A stretch of DNA of 22,454 nt from a bacterium (GTDB lineage Bacteria; UBA6262): positions 1 to 22,454 of the forward strand of contig JAQUQP010000010.1 of NCBI GenBank assembly GCA_028716025.1, read 5' to 3'. Below, one piece after another: positions 7,250 through 16,009 of this stretch (position 1 is its first letter; every line of letters begins with the position of its first letter). The notes beneath the pieces were generated by a model. It worked only from the letters and a program-made list of their open reading frames with translations, did not search any database and had not been told where the DNA came from. Both the position numbers and the translations under genes were made by a program.

Positions 7250-8671
7250 ATGCATATTTCCAGGTTAAAAGAATTTTTCCGGGATTATTCTCCGGGCGGT
7301 ATGGTTAAGGTTGAAGATATTAAAAAGCGAATCTTCTGGAGTAATATAATAATCCTGATATTCGCAGTGATCTTTACCAATTTAATGCCTACCGGTAATA
7401 CCGGTTTTAGAGCACTATTTATATTCCTGGTCATGATACCTTGTTTAGCCTTGTTATGGGGAGTGTACCATCTGTTGATCAAACCCAGCCTGGACCGTAT
7501 CCAGGCTAGCCAAGACCTATCACGAGAAGTAGAATCACAAAACCAACATCGCCGGGAACAAATAGTAAAAATAATGGCCGTGGTAAAAGAAGCGGCTGCC
7601 GGTAAACTGTCCCAGCGCGTTGATATCAAAAGCAATGACGATATGGAAAAACTTGGTGCCGGGCTTAACCAGATGATTGACAGTTTATCGGAATTGATCG
7701 AACGGGAAAAAAAGATCAAAGCTAGTATGCAAGTTTCCATAGTTAAGCTGTTAGAACTAGTCAAAGCTGTAGAAAAAGGGGATCTGACCCAGCAGATCGT
7801 AATCGATTCAAACGATGAAATCGGCCAGATTTTTACCGCGCTCAATAATCTGGTACAATCGTTGCGGCATATGGTCAAAGAATTGCAGCAAGCTACTAAT
7901 AAAGTAATGGTCTCAGGCAAAGAATTATCGACTATTTCACACCAATCTACTTCTACTATTTCTCAGGTAGCTAATACGATCACTCAGATTTCCAGTTCTT
8001 TGACGCAAATATCTCAAAACGCCCAGGCAGCGGATTCTGCTTCCCAGCAGACCCTGACCATTGCCCGTAAAGGCAACGATTCGATACGTAACGCTATTGA
8101 AGGGACTAAGAATACCAAAACGACCGTAGATGACTCGGCAAAGATTATTAGGGAATTGGGCCGGCGTTCTACCCAGATCGGCGAAATCATCACTGTTATT
8201 ACCAAAGTAGCCGACCAAACGAATTTATTATCTTTAAATGCGGCTATTGAGGCTGCCAGGGCCGGGGAATTCGGACGTGGTTTCGCGGTGGTGGCGGATG
8301 AAGTACGAAAATTAGCCGAAGGCTCAGCGCAAAGCGCCAGCGAAATATCCCGGCTGATCTCGGAAGTGCAGAGCGAAACAATAAAAGCGGTGCAGGCTGT
8401 CGAACGCGGGGCCAATGAAGTGGAAGAAGGGGTAAAACTTACCGAAGAATCAGCTAAGGCTTTTAAAGATATTGCGGATTCCGCTAAGAATATGGCGGAA
8501 CAGGTCCAAAGCATAGCCGCTGCAACACAGGAAACAGCGGCTGGGGCGGAAGAAGCCAGCGCGTCCAGCCAGCAACAAGTAGCCTCTATCGAGGAAATTA
8601 CCACTTCTACGGTAGGTCTGAACGAAGTGGCGAACCAATTACAAGAAATAGTGGCTAAATTTAAAGTTTAG
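7250..8671 (+). CDS. Methyl-accepting chemotaxis protein without a periplasmic ligand domain, with two HAMP domains
   Basis: 473 residues from ATG 7250 with AGGTGG at 7234-7239. Two transmembrane helices (about 30-45 and 54-77) are joined by only about eight residues, so there is no periplasmic sensor domain. Two HAMP-like modules follow (about 105-155 around AAGKLSQRV and 165-218 around [18 protein letters not shown]). The rest is the cytoplasmic coiled-coil signalling domain, with the highly conserved tip [20 protein letters not shown] and DEVRKLAE near residue 330. Helices flanking the tip contain Gln/Glu pairs suited to methylation by CheR and deamidation by CheB or CheD. There is no C-terminal NWETF-type tether for CheR. 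The receptor must sense through its membrane or cytoplasmic parts or through another protein, as proposed for PilJ-like receptors near pili. Confidence 0.94.
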   Translation: MHISRLKEFFRDYSPGGMVKVEDIKKRIFWSNIIILIFAVIFTNLMPTGNTGFRALFIFLVMIPCLALLWGVYHLLIKPSLDRIQASQDLSREVESQNQHRREQIVKIMAVVKEAAAGKLSQRVDIKSNDDMEKLGAGLNQMIDSLSELIEREKKIKASMQVSIVKLLELVKAVEKGDLTQQIVIDSNDEIGQIFTALNNLVQSLRHMVKELQQATNKVMVSGKELSTISHQSTSTISQVANTITQISSSLTQISQNAQAADSASQQTLTIARKGNDSIRNAIEGTKNTKTTVDDSAKIIRELGRRSTQIGEIITVITKVADQTNLLSLNAAIEAARAGEFGRGFAVVADEVRKLAEGSAQSASEISRLISEVQSETIKAVQAVERGANEVEEGVKLTEESAKAFKDIADSAKNMAEQVQSIAAATQETAAGAEEASASSQQQVASIEEITTSTVGLNEVANQLQEIVAKFKV

Positions 8672-8686
8672 GAATATAATAATACA

Positions 8687-9502
8687 ATGGCATTTGAAGA
8701 ACCGGATTTTGAGTTATTAGTAAGAAAAATATTAAGGGAACGTGGATTTGACTGCCGCCAATACCGGGAAAGTTATTTAAAACGCAGATTCGGCGTCCGT
8801 ATGCGGGCTTGGAAAATTACTACGTTCACTGATTATGTTAATGTCCTGGACCGCCATCCCGAAGAATATATTAAACTCTTTGACGATATTACGATCAATG
8901 TAACCCAATTTTTCCGGGATACTACTGCGTATGACGCTTTTGATAAAACCGTTCTGCCGGTGATCCTGGAAGAGAAGAAAAAAACGCAAAGCAATATCCT
9001 GCGGGTATGGAGTTGCGGGTGTTCCAGCGGAGAAGAACCATATTCCATTGCTCTATGCTTGGCTGACAGGTTAGGATCAAAGATCAGCAACTACAATATC
9101 ACTATCTTTGGTTCAGATATTGATGACCTCAGCCTGAATAGGGGGCGGGCAGGTATCTATGGTACGGCTAGTCTGGAAAATGCGCCTCCGGAGATATTGA
9201 GCCGGTATTTTATCCAGGATGGGAATAAATTTAAAATAAAAGATGAGATCAAATCCCTGGTAAAATTCATTAAACATGATTTTATCCGGGAAGAACCATT
9301 TAAAAATCTGGATATCGTTTTTTGCCGCAATGTAATGATCTACCTGACCAAGGAAATGCAAACAAGATTACTGGTTAATTTTTATAAAAGCTTGAATCCA
9401 AAAGGATTTTTAATGTTAGGAAAAGTAGAAGGTTTAATGAGCACTAATGAAGGGTTGTTTGAGCGCTTTAATATTACGGAACGAATTTTCCGTAAAGGAT
9501 AA
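8687..9502 (+). CDS. cheR: CheR chemoreceptor glutamate methyltransferase
   Basis: 271 residues from ATG 8687; the ribosome binding site is weak (AGGA, 13 bases upstream, overlapping the receptor stop codon region). Residues 5-95 are the CheR N-terminal helical domain, with SYLKRRFGVRMR (29-40) and INVTQFFRD (70-78). The SAM-binding motif VWSCGCSSGEEPYS spans 107-120, the acidic ribose-contacting FGSDID follows at 141-146, and CRNVMIYL lies at 213-220. CheR transfers methyl groups from S-adenosylmethionine to glutamates of the receptor encoded just upstream, providing adaptation opposite to CheB. Length is normal and all core motifs are intact. Confidence 0.96.
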   Translation: MAFEEPDFELLVRKILRERGFDCRQYRESYLKRRFGVRMRAWKITTFTDYVNVLDRHPEEYIKLFDDITINVTQFFRDTTAYDAFDKTVLPVILEEKKKTQSNILRVWSCGCSSGEEPYSIALCLADRLGSKISNYNITIFGSDIDDLSLNRGRAGIYGTASLENAPPEILSRYFIQDGNKFKIKDEIKSLVKFIKHDFIREEPFKNLDIVFCRNVMIYLTKEMQTRLLVNFYKSLNPKGFLMLGKVEGLMSTNEGLFERFNITERIFRKG

Positions 9503-9537
9503 AAGAAAAAAAGTTAAAAAAGAAGGAGGCGAGAAGT

Positions 9538-9903
9538 ATGGGGACTAAAATCCTGATCGTAGATGACTCAGCTTTTATGCGGATGACACTAAAGAACATC
9601 CTCTCCAAAGAAGGCTATGAAATAGCCGGGGAGGCGGAAAACGCAGAACAGGCTGTAGCCAAATACACAGAAACGAAACCTGATCTGGTAACCATGGATA
9701 TCATTATGCCGGGTGAGAACGGGATCAAGGCGGTAAAAGAAATAATGAAAGTTAACCCCAGCGCACAGATCTTGATGGTCAGCGCTATGGGCCAGGAAGC
9801 TCTGATTGTTGAAGCCATGCAGGCTGGGGCTAAAAACTTTATCATTAAACCTTTTCAGCCTGAAAAAGTGATCGAGGCAGTCCGCAAAGTACTGAAAACG
9901 TAA
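9538..9903 (+). CDS. cheY: CheY single-domain response regulator
   Basis: 121 residues from ATG 9538, with AGAAGGAGG shortly upstream. It is a stand-alone receiver domain: acidic pair D9-D10, phosphoacceptor D54 in TMDIIMPGENG, S82 in MVSAMGQ, and K104 in IIKPF. No output domain is present, so it acts by protein-protein contact after phosphorylation by CheA. It resembles the CheY group of Thermotoga/Bacillus (MDIIMP, VSAMGQ). In the absence of flagellar genes in the window its target is unknown; a pilus motor or regulator is possible. The receiver family is certain, the target is not. Confidence 0.95.
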   Translation: MGTKILIVDDSAFMRMTLKNILSKEGYEIAGEAENAEQAVAKYTETKPDLVTMDIIMPGENGIKAVKEIMKVNPSAQILMVSAMGQEALIVEAMQAGAKNFIIKPFQPEKVIEAVRKVLKT

Positions 9904-9924
9904 TTCTGGAAGGGGGCCTTAGTT

Positions 9925-10974
9925 GTGGACAAGATAAAAGTATTTGTTGTTGATGATTCTAATTTTATGCGCAAGATCATCACGGACATGTTGAATTCTG
10001 ACCCGCAAATCACGGTCATTGGCACGGCAAGTGACGGCCGCGAGACCGTGGAAAAGGTCAAAACCTTGAATCCGGATGTGATTACTCTTGATATTATTAT
10101 GCCGGAAATGGATGGGTTGACCGCACTGGAACAGATCATGAAAATATGTCCGACTCCGGTAGTCATGTTCAGTAAGGTAACACGTGACGGAGCCGAGGCA
10201 ACGCTTAAGGCCCTGGAATTTGGCGCGGTTGATTTTGTGACTAAGCCGCAAGATGCGGATTTGGGAAGCATTAAAATTGAGATTGACAAAGTCAAAGCGG
10301 AACTAATTGACAAGATCAAGATCGCGTCCCGCATTGACCGCAATAAATTGAAAGTGCTTTATCCTACGACCAGGATCAAGGAGAAGATTACCAGTGTTGC
10401 CGAGCCGACCGACCGTATGGTATGTATCGGTTCTTCTGCCGGCGGCCCGAAGGTGTTAATGGAAATAATGCCTCAGTTCCCTTATGATCTGAATAGTGGC
10501 GTATTGGTGGCTCAACATATGCCTTCATTTTTTATTAAATCCTTTACTGAACGGCTTAGTAATATTTCCAAAATTAGCGTACGCGAAGCAAAAATTGGAG
10601 ATATTATTACTCCGGCAACGGCTTTCCTGGCTCCGGAAAGCTATACTATTAAAGTAGAAAGAATAAAGAAGGGCGGAGCTGTGACTTTATCAAGTGAACC
10701 CTCGGTACACCGGGTAAAGCCGTGTATTGACTCCATGATGGAAGCATCGGCGCAAGTTTATGGTGCGAAAACGATCGGGGTCCTGCTCAGCGGCATGGGC
10801 CGTGATGGCGTAAAAGGGCTGAAAGCTATCAAAGCTGCAGGCGGCAAGACCATTGTCCAGGATGAATCATCCAGTATTGTTTTTGGCATGGCCAAAGCAG
10901 CGATCGAAGAGGGTGTAGTTGATAAGGTGGTTCCGGCTAATAAGATCATCGAAGAAGTTCTTAAATTAATTTAA
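9925..10974 (+). CDS. cheB: CheB receptor methylesterase/deamidase response regulator
   Basis: 349 residues from GTG 9925 with GGAAGGGGG at 9908-9916. Residues 1-125 are a receiver domain: D10-D11, phosphoacceptor D56 in TLDIIMPEMDG, S83 and K108. A linker of about 35 residues leads to the methylesterase domain (about 163-349), whose catalytic triad is visible as S171 in IGSSAGG, H198 in AQHMP and D294 in GMGRDG. CheB removes methyl groups from receptor glutamates when phosphorylated by CheA, opposing CheR. Length and motifs are normal. It lies between cheY and cheA, with only a few bases between genes, so it is co-expressed with them. Confidence 0.97.
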   Translation: MDKIKVFVVDDSNFMRKIITDMLNSDPQITVIGTASDGRETVEKVKTLNPDVITLDIIMPEMDGLTALEQIMKICPTPVVMFSKVTRDGAEATLKALEFGAVDFVTKPQDADLGSIKIEIDKVKAELIDKIKIASRIDRNKLKVLYPTTRIKEKITSVAEPTDRMVCIGSSAGGPKVLMEIMPQFPYDLNSGVLVAQHMPSFFIKSFTERLSNISKISVREAKIGDIITPATAFLAPESYTIKVERIKKGGAVTLSSEPSVHRVKPCIDSMMEASAQVYGAKTIGVLLSGMGRDGVKGLKAIKAAGGKTIVQDESSSIVFGMAKAAIEEGVVDKVVPANKIIEEVLKLI

Positions 10975-10984
10975 GAGGTTATCT

Positions 10985-12607
10985 ATGACCGAGGATATGT
11001 CGCGCTATAAAGATATGTTCATCAGTGAAGCGACAGAATATCTGCAGAACCTGAATAAATCCCTGCTGAGCCTGGAAAAAAGCCCGGATAACCTGGAATT
11101 ACTAAATGAAATTTTCCGGTTGGCACATACCATGAAAGGTATGGCGGCGACTATGGGTTATCAGAAAATTACCACTGTGGCCCATCAGATGGAAGATGTT
11201 TTGGACCGGCTGCGCAAGCAAGAGTTGAAAGTAACTCCGGAAATAATCGAAACCCTGTTTAAATCCCTGGATATTCTAGAGCCCTTGCTACAAGAAGTGG
11301 CCAGTGGCGAAGATAAAAAGGTTGATATAACCGAGATCATTGTTAAATTGAAAATGATCATGGAACAAAAAAAGCCGGAAGCCGGTGAGCCGGTAAAAGA
11401 AGCTGAAGCTAGTGCTTCCGAAGGCGAAAAAAAAACAGTAAATAGCGAGAAAGAAAAGAAAAGGGCGCAAACCAGCGTTAGGATCAATATAGAGCATCTT
11501 GATAATTTAATGAACCTGGTAGGAGAACTGGTTATAAATAAGGCCAGGCTATTTCAGATCGGGGCCAATTATAAGCTAGGCGAACTTAATGAAAGCCTGA
11601 CCCAATTAGAACGCATTACTGGCAGCTTGCAGGAAGAAGTACTTAAAACCAGGATGATCCCGGTTTCCCACATCTTTGACCGTTATCCACGGGTGGTCAG
11701 GGATCTGGCGAAACTTAAAAATAAGGAAATTAATTTTGAAATTGAAGGTTCAGATATCGAGTTGGACCGGATGATCGTAGATGAGATCAATGATCCCCTG
11801 ATCCATTTGATCAGGAATTCAGTCGATCATGGCGTTGAATCCCCGCAGGAGAGAGTAAAAAAGGGGAAAAGCGAAGTTGGGTATGTAAAGCTTTCTGCCA
11901 GGCGAGAAAAAGGTTATGTGCGCATTGAGCTGACCGATGACGGCAAAGGCATGGACCCGAACGAGATCGCCCAGAAAGCTATTGAAAAAGGAATGCTAGC
12001 CAAGGAAAAACTGGCATTGATGAGTGAGCAGGAAATGCTGATGCTGATCTGCGAGCCGGGTTTTTCCACTGCTGCGGAGATCAGTGATATCAGCGGCCGC
12101 GGCGTAGGTATGGATGTAGTTAAAACCAAAGTTGAAGCTTTCAATGGTTCAGTAACCATTGAAACGCAAAAGGGCAAAGGATCCACCTTTATAATCAAGT
12201 TGCCCTTGACTTTGGCGATTATCCAATCTCTGATGGTGAAAGTAGCGGATGAGGTTTATGCTATCCCTCTTTCCAATATTACGGAAATCAATTCTTTTCC
12301 TCCTGATTTGATCCGGACCATAGAAAAAAAGGAAGTGATCAAGATCAGGGAAGAGATCCTGCCACTGGTCAGCTTGCGTGAAGTCTTTGATTTGCCGAAA
12401 CATGAATATGGTGAAGAAATATATGTGGTCACAGTGGAAGTGGGAGAAAAAAGGCTGGGTTTAGTGGTAGATTCCCTGTACAGCCGGGAAGAAATAGTAA
12501 TTAAAACCTTAAGCGGTATTTTAAAACGGACCAAAGGTATTAGTGGCGCCACTATCCTGGGTGATGGGCGCGTAGTACTAATTGTCGATATTGCGGGTAT
12601 TATCTAA
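10985..12607 (+). CDS. cheA: CheA sensor histidine kinase lacking the P2 domain
   Basis: 540 residues from ATG 10985, with AGAGGTT at 10973-10979. P1 (Hpt) occupies about 5-105, with the phosphorylated histidine H48 in LAHTMKGMAATMGY. A charged linker of about 55 residues follows, rich in Lys/Glu, with no recognisable P2 response-regulator docking domain. P3 dimerisation starts around 163 (SVRINIEHLDNLMNLVGELV). The P4 kinase domain shows LIRNSVDHG (N box), DDGKGMD (G1), GRGVGMDVVK (G2) and GKGSTF. P5, the CheW-like domain, begins around 415 (QSLMVKVADEVYAIPLSNI). CheA phosphorylates CheY and CheB. Absence of P2 is known in some CheA proteins and usually means direct phosphotransfer from P1. 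The stop codon is immediately followed by the next gene's ATG. Confidence 0.97.
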   Translation: MTEDMSRYKDMFISEATEYLQNLNKSLLSLEKSPDNLELLNEIFRLAHTMKGMAATMGYQKITTVAHQMEDVLDRLRKQELKVTPEIIETLFKSLDILEPLLQEVASGEDKKVDITEIIVKLKMIMEQKKPEAGEPVKEAEASASEGEKKTVNSEKEKKRAQTSVRINIEHLDNLMNLVGELVINKARLFQIGANYKLGELNESLTQLERITGSLQEEVLKTRMIPVSHIFDRYPRVVRDLAKLKNKEINFEIEGSDIELDRMIVDEINDPLIHLIRNSVDHGVESPQERVKKGKSEVGYVKLSARREKGYVRIELTDDGKGMDPNEIAQKAIEKGMLAKEKLALMSEQEMLMLICEPGFSTAAEISDISGRGVGMDVVKTKVEAFNGSVTIETQKGKGSTFIIKLPLTLAIIQSLMVKVADEVYAIPLSNITEINSFPPDLIRTIEKKEVIKIREEILPLVSLREVFDLPKHEYGEEIYVVTVEVGEKRLGLVVDSLYSREEIVIKTLSGILKRTKGISGATILGDGRVVLIVDIAGII

Positions 12608-14746
12608 ATGGAAAAAATATTTGCTTTGGATATTGGTACAAGAAAAGTAGCCGGGTTGGTGGCTATTAGGGAAAATGAGACCATCAAGATACTGGATTGC
12701 GAGTTGAGAGAACACCAAACCCGGGCCATGCTGGCCGGACAAATACATGATGTAGACCGGGTTGCGGCGGTAGTACAGGAAATTAAAACAGTCCTGGAAC
12801 AGCGGCAGGGTGAACGCATCGATAAAGTAGCAGTAGCAGTAGCCGGGCGTACCCTTAAAACCCTGCGTGGTCAGGCCCAGAAAAATATTTCTTTTGAAAA
12901 CGAGATTACCTCTCCTGATGTGCTGGATCTGGAGTTAGCTGCGGTGCAACAAGTTTTAAATAATCTAGGAAATCAACCTGAGCAGGCCCTGGCGGAAAAC
13001 TTTTATTGTGTCGGGTATAGTGTGGTCAGTTATTTTCTCGATCAGGAAAAAATTGACAACCTGGTAGGGCAAAAAGGCTATGATATCGGAGTGGAAATAA
13101 TTGCCACTTTCCTCCCGCGTATAGTTCTGGAAAGCATGTTTACGGTGCTTAAGAAAACAGGATTGGAAGTATCTTCTCTAACCCTGGAACCGATTGCCGC
13201 GATCAATGCCATTATTCCGCCTGATATGCGCCGGCTCAATTTGGCGCTGGTGGATATCGGTGCCGGTACCAGTGATATCGCTATTACTACCGGCGGCAGC
13301 GTAATCGCCTACGGTATGGTGCCATCAGCTGGAGATATGATCACTGAAAAATTGTGCGACCTTTACCTGCTTGATTTTTGTGTTGGAGAAAGAATAAAAC
13401 GGCTTTTATCCAGCCAAACCCAGGTAGAATTTACCGATATTTTTGGCAAACAATGGAACCGGTCTGCGTTGCAAATACTATCAGACCTGACCCCAGCGAT
13501 CGAGGCACTTGCCGCCACCATCAGTGAGAGAATATTGGCTTTGAATCGTACCGCACCGAGCGCTTTGGTCTGTGTCGGCGGTGGCAGTTTGACTCCTCTA
13601 CTCCAGGAAAAATTGGCCCAGGCATTGCATCTCTCCCGTGAACGCATCGGTGTCCGAGGCCCTGAATTAATCTCCTGGATCCACAATCCTACAGGTAAAC
13701 TTACCGGTCCGGAGGCCATTACTCCATTAGGTATTACCAGTATTGCCACAGAGCGGCAGGGATTACAGTTCGTGAATATTACAGTTAATGGGAAACATAT
13801 ACATTTACTGAATATCAATCAAAAGTTGAATGTTTTGAGCGCTCTTCTGGCCAGCGGCATAAGTACGAAAAAAATGCACGCCCGGCCTGGACTATCAAAA
13901 ACCTTTGAACTAAATGGAGACTTACGCATTATCCAGGGCACCCTGGGAAAACCCGCGACCGTATTATTGAATAATGCTCCGGCTAGTCTGGAAGATCCGA
14001 TCAATGACCACAGCCAGATCATTTTTGAAGAAGCTCTTTACGGCCAGGATGGGAGAGCCAAGATCGGTGATTTTATTAGTTTATTATCCCGTAAGAAAAT
14101 TATCTTGAACGGTGAAATTGTTTCCGCGGGTCCGGCTGTCTATCTCAATAATGAACCAGCTGGATTGGATACGGAAATACCGGACCTGGCTAAAATTGAA
14201 ATAAAAGCCGAGACCTCATTACGAGAGCTATTACGGCAAAAATTCGATGTCAGCCAGGCCAGCGAACGTAGTATAGTCGTGACCATTGATAATGAACCCA
14301 GGATTATAACCCAGCAAAGTTTTCACTTGGCTATTAATGAGCAAGAAGCCAGCCTGGAAGCGCCCTTACATGACGGTGACGTTGTTGAGTACGCGGCCCA
14401 TAATCCCCGGCATTACCAGCTTAAAGATGTAGTGCCGGAACCGCAGACAGGACGAGGGATACGGGTCTCTATCAATGGACAAGAATATACTATTGAAGGC
14501 CAGCACGGGAAAATATATATGAATAGCCAGGAAGTATCTCCGGATGAGTTTATTATCAACGGCGCTGATATCCGGACCATTCCCGGCAAGAATGCCGAAT
14601 TAATAGTTGTTGACCTGCTGCGTTATATAACTCTGGATGTGGACCGGAATGCCGGGAAGAAATTAAAAATGTTCGTCAATGGCCGGGAAGCTAATTTTAC
14701 CACTGCTTTATCACAGGGCGCGGAAGTTAAGCTTTACTTTGAATAG
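12608..14746 (+). CDS. FtsA-like actin-family ATPase with five C-terminal beta-grasp-like repeats
   Basis: 712 residues; the ATG directly abuts the cheA TAA, implying translational coupling. Residues 1 to about 385 are FtsA-like: phosphate-1 FALDIGTRKVAGLV (5-18), an SHS2/1C-like insert (KVAVAVAGRTLKTLRG), phosphate-2 LALVDIGAGTSDIAI (212-226), and the adenosine motif CVGGGSLTPLL (322-332). FtsA is usually about 400-450 residues. The extra 325 residues contain a motif repeated near 451, 510, 573, 635 and 687: strand, Asn, small acidic turn, Ala/Ser-Leu, then an Asp/Gly turn and another strand, e.g. AVYLNNEPAGL and KMFVNGREANF. The last copies resemble ThiS/TGS-type beta-grasp domains, but that is inference. 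There is no C-terminal membrane-binding helix of the FtsA type. Its place in the che operon suggests a role in organising the chemosensory or pilus apparatus rather than cytokinesis. PilM-like is the alternative name. Confidence 0.75.
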   Translation: MEKIFALDIGTRKVAGLVAIRENETIKILDCELREHQTRAMLAGQIHDVDRVAAVVQEIKTVLEQRQGERIDKVAVAVAGRTLKTLRGQAQKNISFENEITSPDVLDLELAAVQQVLNNLGNQPEQALAENFYCVGYSVVSYFLDQEKIDNLVGQKGYDIGVEIIATFLPRIVLESMFTVLKKTGLEVSSLTLEPIAAINAIIPPDMRRLNLALVDIGAGTSDIAITTGGSVIAYGMVPSAGDMITEKLCDLYLLDFCVGERIKRLLSSQTQVEFTDIFGKQWNRSALQILSDLTPAIEALAATISERILALNRTAPSALVCVGGGSLTPLLQEKLAQALHLSRERIGVRGPELISWIHNPTGKLTGPEAITPLGITSIATERQGLQFVNITVNGKHIHLLNINQKLNVLSALLASGISTKKMHARPGLSKTFELNGDLRIIQGTLGKPATVLLNNAPASLEDPINDHSQIIFEEALYGQDGRAKIGDFISLLSRKKIILNGEIVSAGPAVYLNNEPAGLDTEIPDLAKIEIKAETSLRELLRQKFDVSQASERSIVVTIDNEPRIITQQSFHLAINEQEASLEAPLHDGDVVEYAAHNPRHYQLKDVVPEPQTGRGIRVSINGQEYTIEGQHGKIYMNSQEVSPDEFIINGADIRTIPGKNAELIVVDLLRYITLDVDRNAGKKLKMFVNGREANFTTALSQGAEVKLYFE

Positions 14747-14754
14747 AGGAAACA

Positions 14755-15381
14755 ATGGTTGATAAACAATTGCCAAAATTAAGCCCGAAACAGCTGGATG
14801 CGCTGAAAGAGATAAGTTCTATCGGTGCCGGTAATGCTGCTACGGCTTTCTCGCAGATGCTGAATCGCAAAGTAATGATGACGGTTCCCAGTATCCATAT
14901 TGTATCAATCAAAGAAGTGCCGCAATATATGGGCGGGCCAGAAACACTGGTAGCCGGTGTTTACACCCGTTTGTTGGGTGATGTGTTTGGCAGTGTTCTA
15001 TTGACTTTTCCTCGTGAAAGCGCGTTTTCACTGACTGATATACTGATGGGAAAAAAGATAGGAACTACCAAGATATTGACCGGTATGGGCCGCTCTCTGC
15101 TCAAAGAAACCGGCATGATCGTTACCGGATCATTTTTAACCGCGCTCTCTAAAATGGTCAACACTACTATCATTCCGCGGGTACCTAACTTAACCCTCGA
15201 TATGGTGGGCGCGATCATTGATTTCATTCTGATCGACCTGAGCCAGGAAGTGGAATTTGCTATTGTCATCGAGATTCGTTTTGAAGAAAAACAATCACAT
15301 GTCAGCGGGCATTTTTTCCTTTTACCAAATCCTGATTCATTAAAAATAATATTAAAAGCGATTGGAGTCGACAATGATTGA
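14755..15381 (+). CDS. cheC: CheC-family protein with both catalytic Asn positions replaced
   Basis: 208 residues from ATG 14755 (AGAGGAAAC just upstream). The CheC fold is clear: LDALKEISSIGAGNAATAFS near the start, a central VAGVYTRLLGDVFGSVLLTF, a second pseudo-symmetric motif LLKETGMIVTGSFLTALS, and VEFAIVIEIRF at the end. CheC proteins dephosphorylate CheY-P and bind CheD. Their active sites follow D/S-x3-E-x2-N-x22-P. Here site 1 reads D-A-L-K-E-I-S-S and site 2 S-L-L-K-E-T-G-M, so the Asn is Ser in one and Met in the other, while Glu and Pro are kept. The protein is therefore probably a weak or inactive phosphatase and may act mainly as a CheD partner or CheY-P binder. Its 3' end overlaps the next cheC by eight bases. 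Confidence 0.92.
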   Translation: MVDKQLPKLSPKQLDALKEISSIGAGNAATAFSQMLNRKVMMTVPSIHIVSIKEVPQYMGGPETLVAGVYTRLLGDVFGSVLLTFPRESAFSLTDILMGKKIGTTKILTGMGRSLLKETGMIVTGSFLTALSKMVNTTIIPRVPNLTLDMVGAIIDFILIDLSQEVEFAIVIEIRFEEKQSHVSGHFFLLPNPDSLKIILKAIGVDND

Positions 15382-15988
15382 TCTGAAAAATTTAACACCG
15401 TTCCAGTTGGATGCCCTGAAAGAGATCGGCAATATCGGAGCTTCCCATGCGGATACGGCTCTTTCAGAATTACTGCGCAAGAAGGTCTGGATCAGTGTGC
15501 CAGAAGCGAAAGTCGTTCCTTTGGATGAAGTGCCGCAGGAGTTCGGTGGCGCGGAAAAAATGGTAGTTGGCGTATATCTGCAAATGCAGGGCCAGATCAG
15601 CGGTAATATCTTGTTCTTTTTTAGCCAGGAAACAGCAATGACCCTGGCGGATATATTGATGAACCGGCCGGCAGGTACGACTAAAGTTCTTAATGAAATG
15701 GACCAGTCAGCGATCAAAGAAACCGGTACAATATTAGCCGGTTCCTGTTTGACCGCGCTCTCGGCGCTCACTAATAAGGAGATAATACCTTCTATCCCTT
15801 ATTATGCTATGGATATGCTGGGAGCTTTGGTTGACTTTATAATCATCAATCTGAGTCAAAATGCTGAGTATGCCATGATCATCCAGTTGGAATTCAGTGA
15901 ATCAGAGTATAAAATTGACGGAAGTTTCTTGTTATTACCTGACCCGCAATCTTTGGAAGTGATCCTGACTTCTTTGGGCGTGGGCTGA
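15374..15988 (+). CDS. cheC: CheC-family CheY-P phosphatase with one intact active site
   Basis: 204 residues from ATG 15374, chosen over the TTG at 15362 because GGAGT (15364-15368) lies just upstream and the conserved region begins right after; it overlaps the previous stop by eight bases. It is a paralogue of the preceding gene: LDALKEIGNIGASHADTALS, VVGVYLQMQGQISGNILFFF, IKETGTILAGSCLTALS. Site 1 keeps the full D-x3-E-x2-N-x22-P pattern (D-A-L-K-E-I-G-N). Site 2 reads S-A-I-K-E-T-G-T, with Thr in place of Asn. So one phosphatase site should work and the other not. It presumably dephosphorylates one of the two CheY proteins in this operon and may be stimulated by CheD, encoded next. Confidence 0.93.
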   Translation: MIDLKNLTPFQLDALKEIGNIGASHADTALSELLRKKVWISVPEAKVVPLDEVPQEFGGAEKMVVGVYLQMQGQISGNILFFFSQETAMTLADILMNRPAGTTKVLNEMDQSAIKETGTILAGSCLTALSALTNKEIIPSIPYYAMDMLGALVDFIIINLSQNAEYAMIIQLEFSESEYKIDGSFLLLPDPQSLEVILTSLGVG

Positions 15989-16009
15989 AGTGCGGGAAGG
16001 AGAGGAATA

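Noticed and set aside
7285..7920. Long open frame of 211 codons on the minus strand
   Set aside because: It lies wholly antisense to the receptor gene, has no recognisable domain and no ribosome binding site; it is a composition shadow. The same holds for the other minus-strand frames, e.g. 8014-8604 and 9855-10343.
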